From Spirochaetota bacterium (GTDB lineage Bacteria > Spirochaetota > UBA4802 > UB4802): 6,775 nt of DNA. Within the stretch, counting starts at the first letter, position 1. Every line of letters begins with the position of its first letter. Below are positions 6,335 through 6,775 of the stretch, piece by piece. The notes under the pieces are model-generated. The model was given only the letters and a program-made list of their open reading frames with translations. It was not told where the DNA came from and ran no database searches. The stretch covers positions 1-6,775 of the forward strand of contig JAKPOE010000116.1 in assembly GCA_029548025.1 (NCBI GenBank), given 5' to 3'. Made by a program: the position numbers and the translations under genes.

Positions 6335-6775
6335 TTAACTCATATGTTTTAATAAATTAACGATTTGCCCTGCAGCTTTATATCCCGTACTTATAGCAAC
6401 ACCACTTCCGCATCCTTCTTTAATGGGATTGTAATGTGCCATTATAGCGCCACTGCAATACAGGTTTTGAATAATATTGTTGTTGCTGTCATACGGGTGT
6501 AAACTTTCATCGGTTAGCACACCATACTGTAAAAAACCATGCGAATCAGAGTGGAAGAAATTCTGATTATACCATTTATTGCGTTCAGGTTCATGATGAA
6601 GTTTTAGCTTAAAGATGGGTTCATACATATTGTTAAATTCGCTCACCAGCCCGCCACTAAAAAAACTCCCTGTTGATAAAATATAACATTGTGCTTCCAT
6701 AGGATTTTCCGGATGACTATTGGTGTAGATAGCATTGACAACATCATCGGTAATATCTGCACGTACTACTTTATC
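6335..6775 (-). CDS. glpB: Anaerobic glycerol-3-phosphate dehydrogenase subunit B (GlpB), C-terminal part
   Basis: The frame is open to the window edge, so only the last 146 residues are seen; the Met at 6700 is internal. The fragment matches the end of GlpB, the flavin-containing second subunit of the anaerobic dehydrogenase. It has YILSTGSFFSGGLVSEFN, YEPIFKLKL, GVLTDESLHPYD, and NLYCSGAIMAHYNPIKEGCG followed by SGVAISTGYKAAG. The last is the conserved flavoprotein C-terminal segment that packs against FAD. The N-terminal dinucleotide-binding motif would be upstream on the minus strand, outside the window. It is immediately followed by glpC, in the usual glpABC order, so glpA is expected further upstream. 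Confidence 0.9.
   Translation of the reverse strand, partial: DKVVRADITDDVVNAIYTNSHPENPMEAQCYILSTGSFFSGGLVSEFNNMYEPIFKLKLHHEPERNKWYNQNFFHSDSHGFLQYGVLTDESLHPYDSNNNIIQNLYCSGAIMAHYNPIKEGCGSGVAISTGYKAAGQIVNLLKHMS

Noticed and set aside
1..6775. tRNA, rRNA, CRISPR array, known defence or toxin-antitoxin system
   Set aside because: No repeat-spacer pattern, cloverleaf or recognisable protein of these classes was seen on either strand.

Overview
The window looks like a chromosomal segment of an AT-rich, Gram-negative (double-membrane) bacterium. The double membrane is inferred from a protein with a predicted outer-membrane beta-barrel end (DUF4105/Lnb_N family), two lipoproteins and several signal peptides. 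DUF3015, PEGA-type lipoproteins and anaerobic GlpB/GlpC proteins together would fit a spirochaete or another low-GC anaerobic Gram-negative lineage. That placement is inference; no rRNA or other marker is present to fix it.

Layout: (1) 1-256 is the right end of an IS30-family insertion sequence, with the C-terminal part of the DDE transposase and a terminal repeat that overlaps its stop codon. (2) 257-634 holds no intact gene, only two candidate promoters and short open stretches that may be remnants. (3) 635-1147 encodes a PEGA-like lipoprotein with a strong Shine-Dalgarno. (4) 1285-1755 encodes a secreted DUF3015 protein with its own likely promoter inside the preceding gap. (5) 1784-5132 is a compact three-gene forward unit joined by GTGA and ATGA overlaps: a DUF4105/Lnb_N outer-membrane-type protein, a lipoprotein alpha/beta hydrolase, and an unrecognised cysteine-rich exported protein. 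(6) On the minus strand, converging with a 2-nt gap, are glpC (complete) and glpB (C-terminal part), the downstream end of what is probably a glpABC operon for the anaerobic membrane glycerol-3-phosphate dehydrogenase.

The forward genes all encode exported or envelope proteins and probably serve the cell envelope, although none has a firmly known substrate. The most unusual feature is a perfect 10-bp hairpin followed by six T residues at 1804-1839. It looks like a standard intrinsic terminator for the DUF3015 transcript, yet it lies inside the first codons of the next gene, spanning its signal-peptide n-region. This suggests that transcription of the three-gene unit depends on translation of its first codons, or that the unit is initiated in a way not obvious from sequence. 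Nothing here amounts to a clearly new defence or mobile system.
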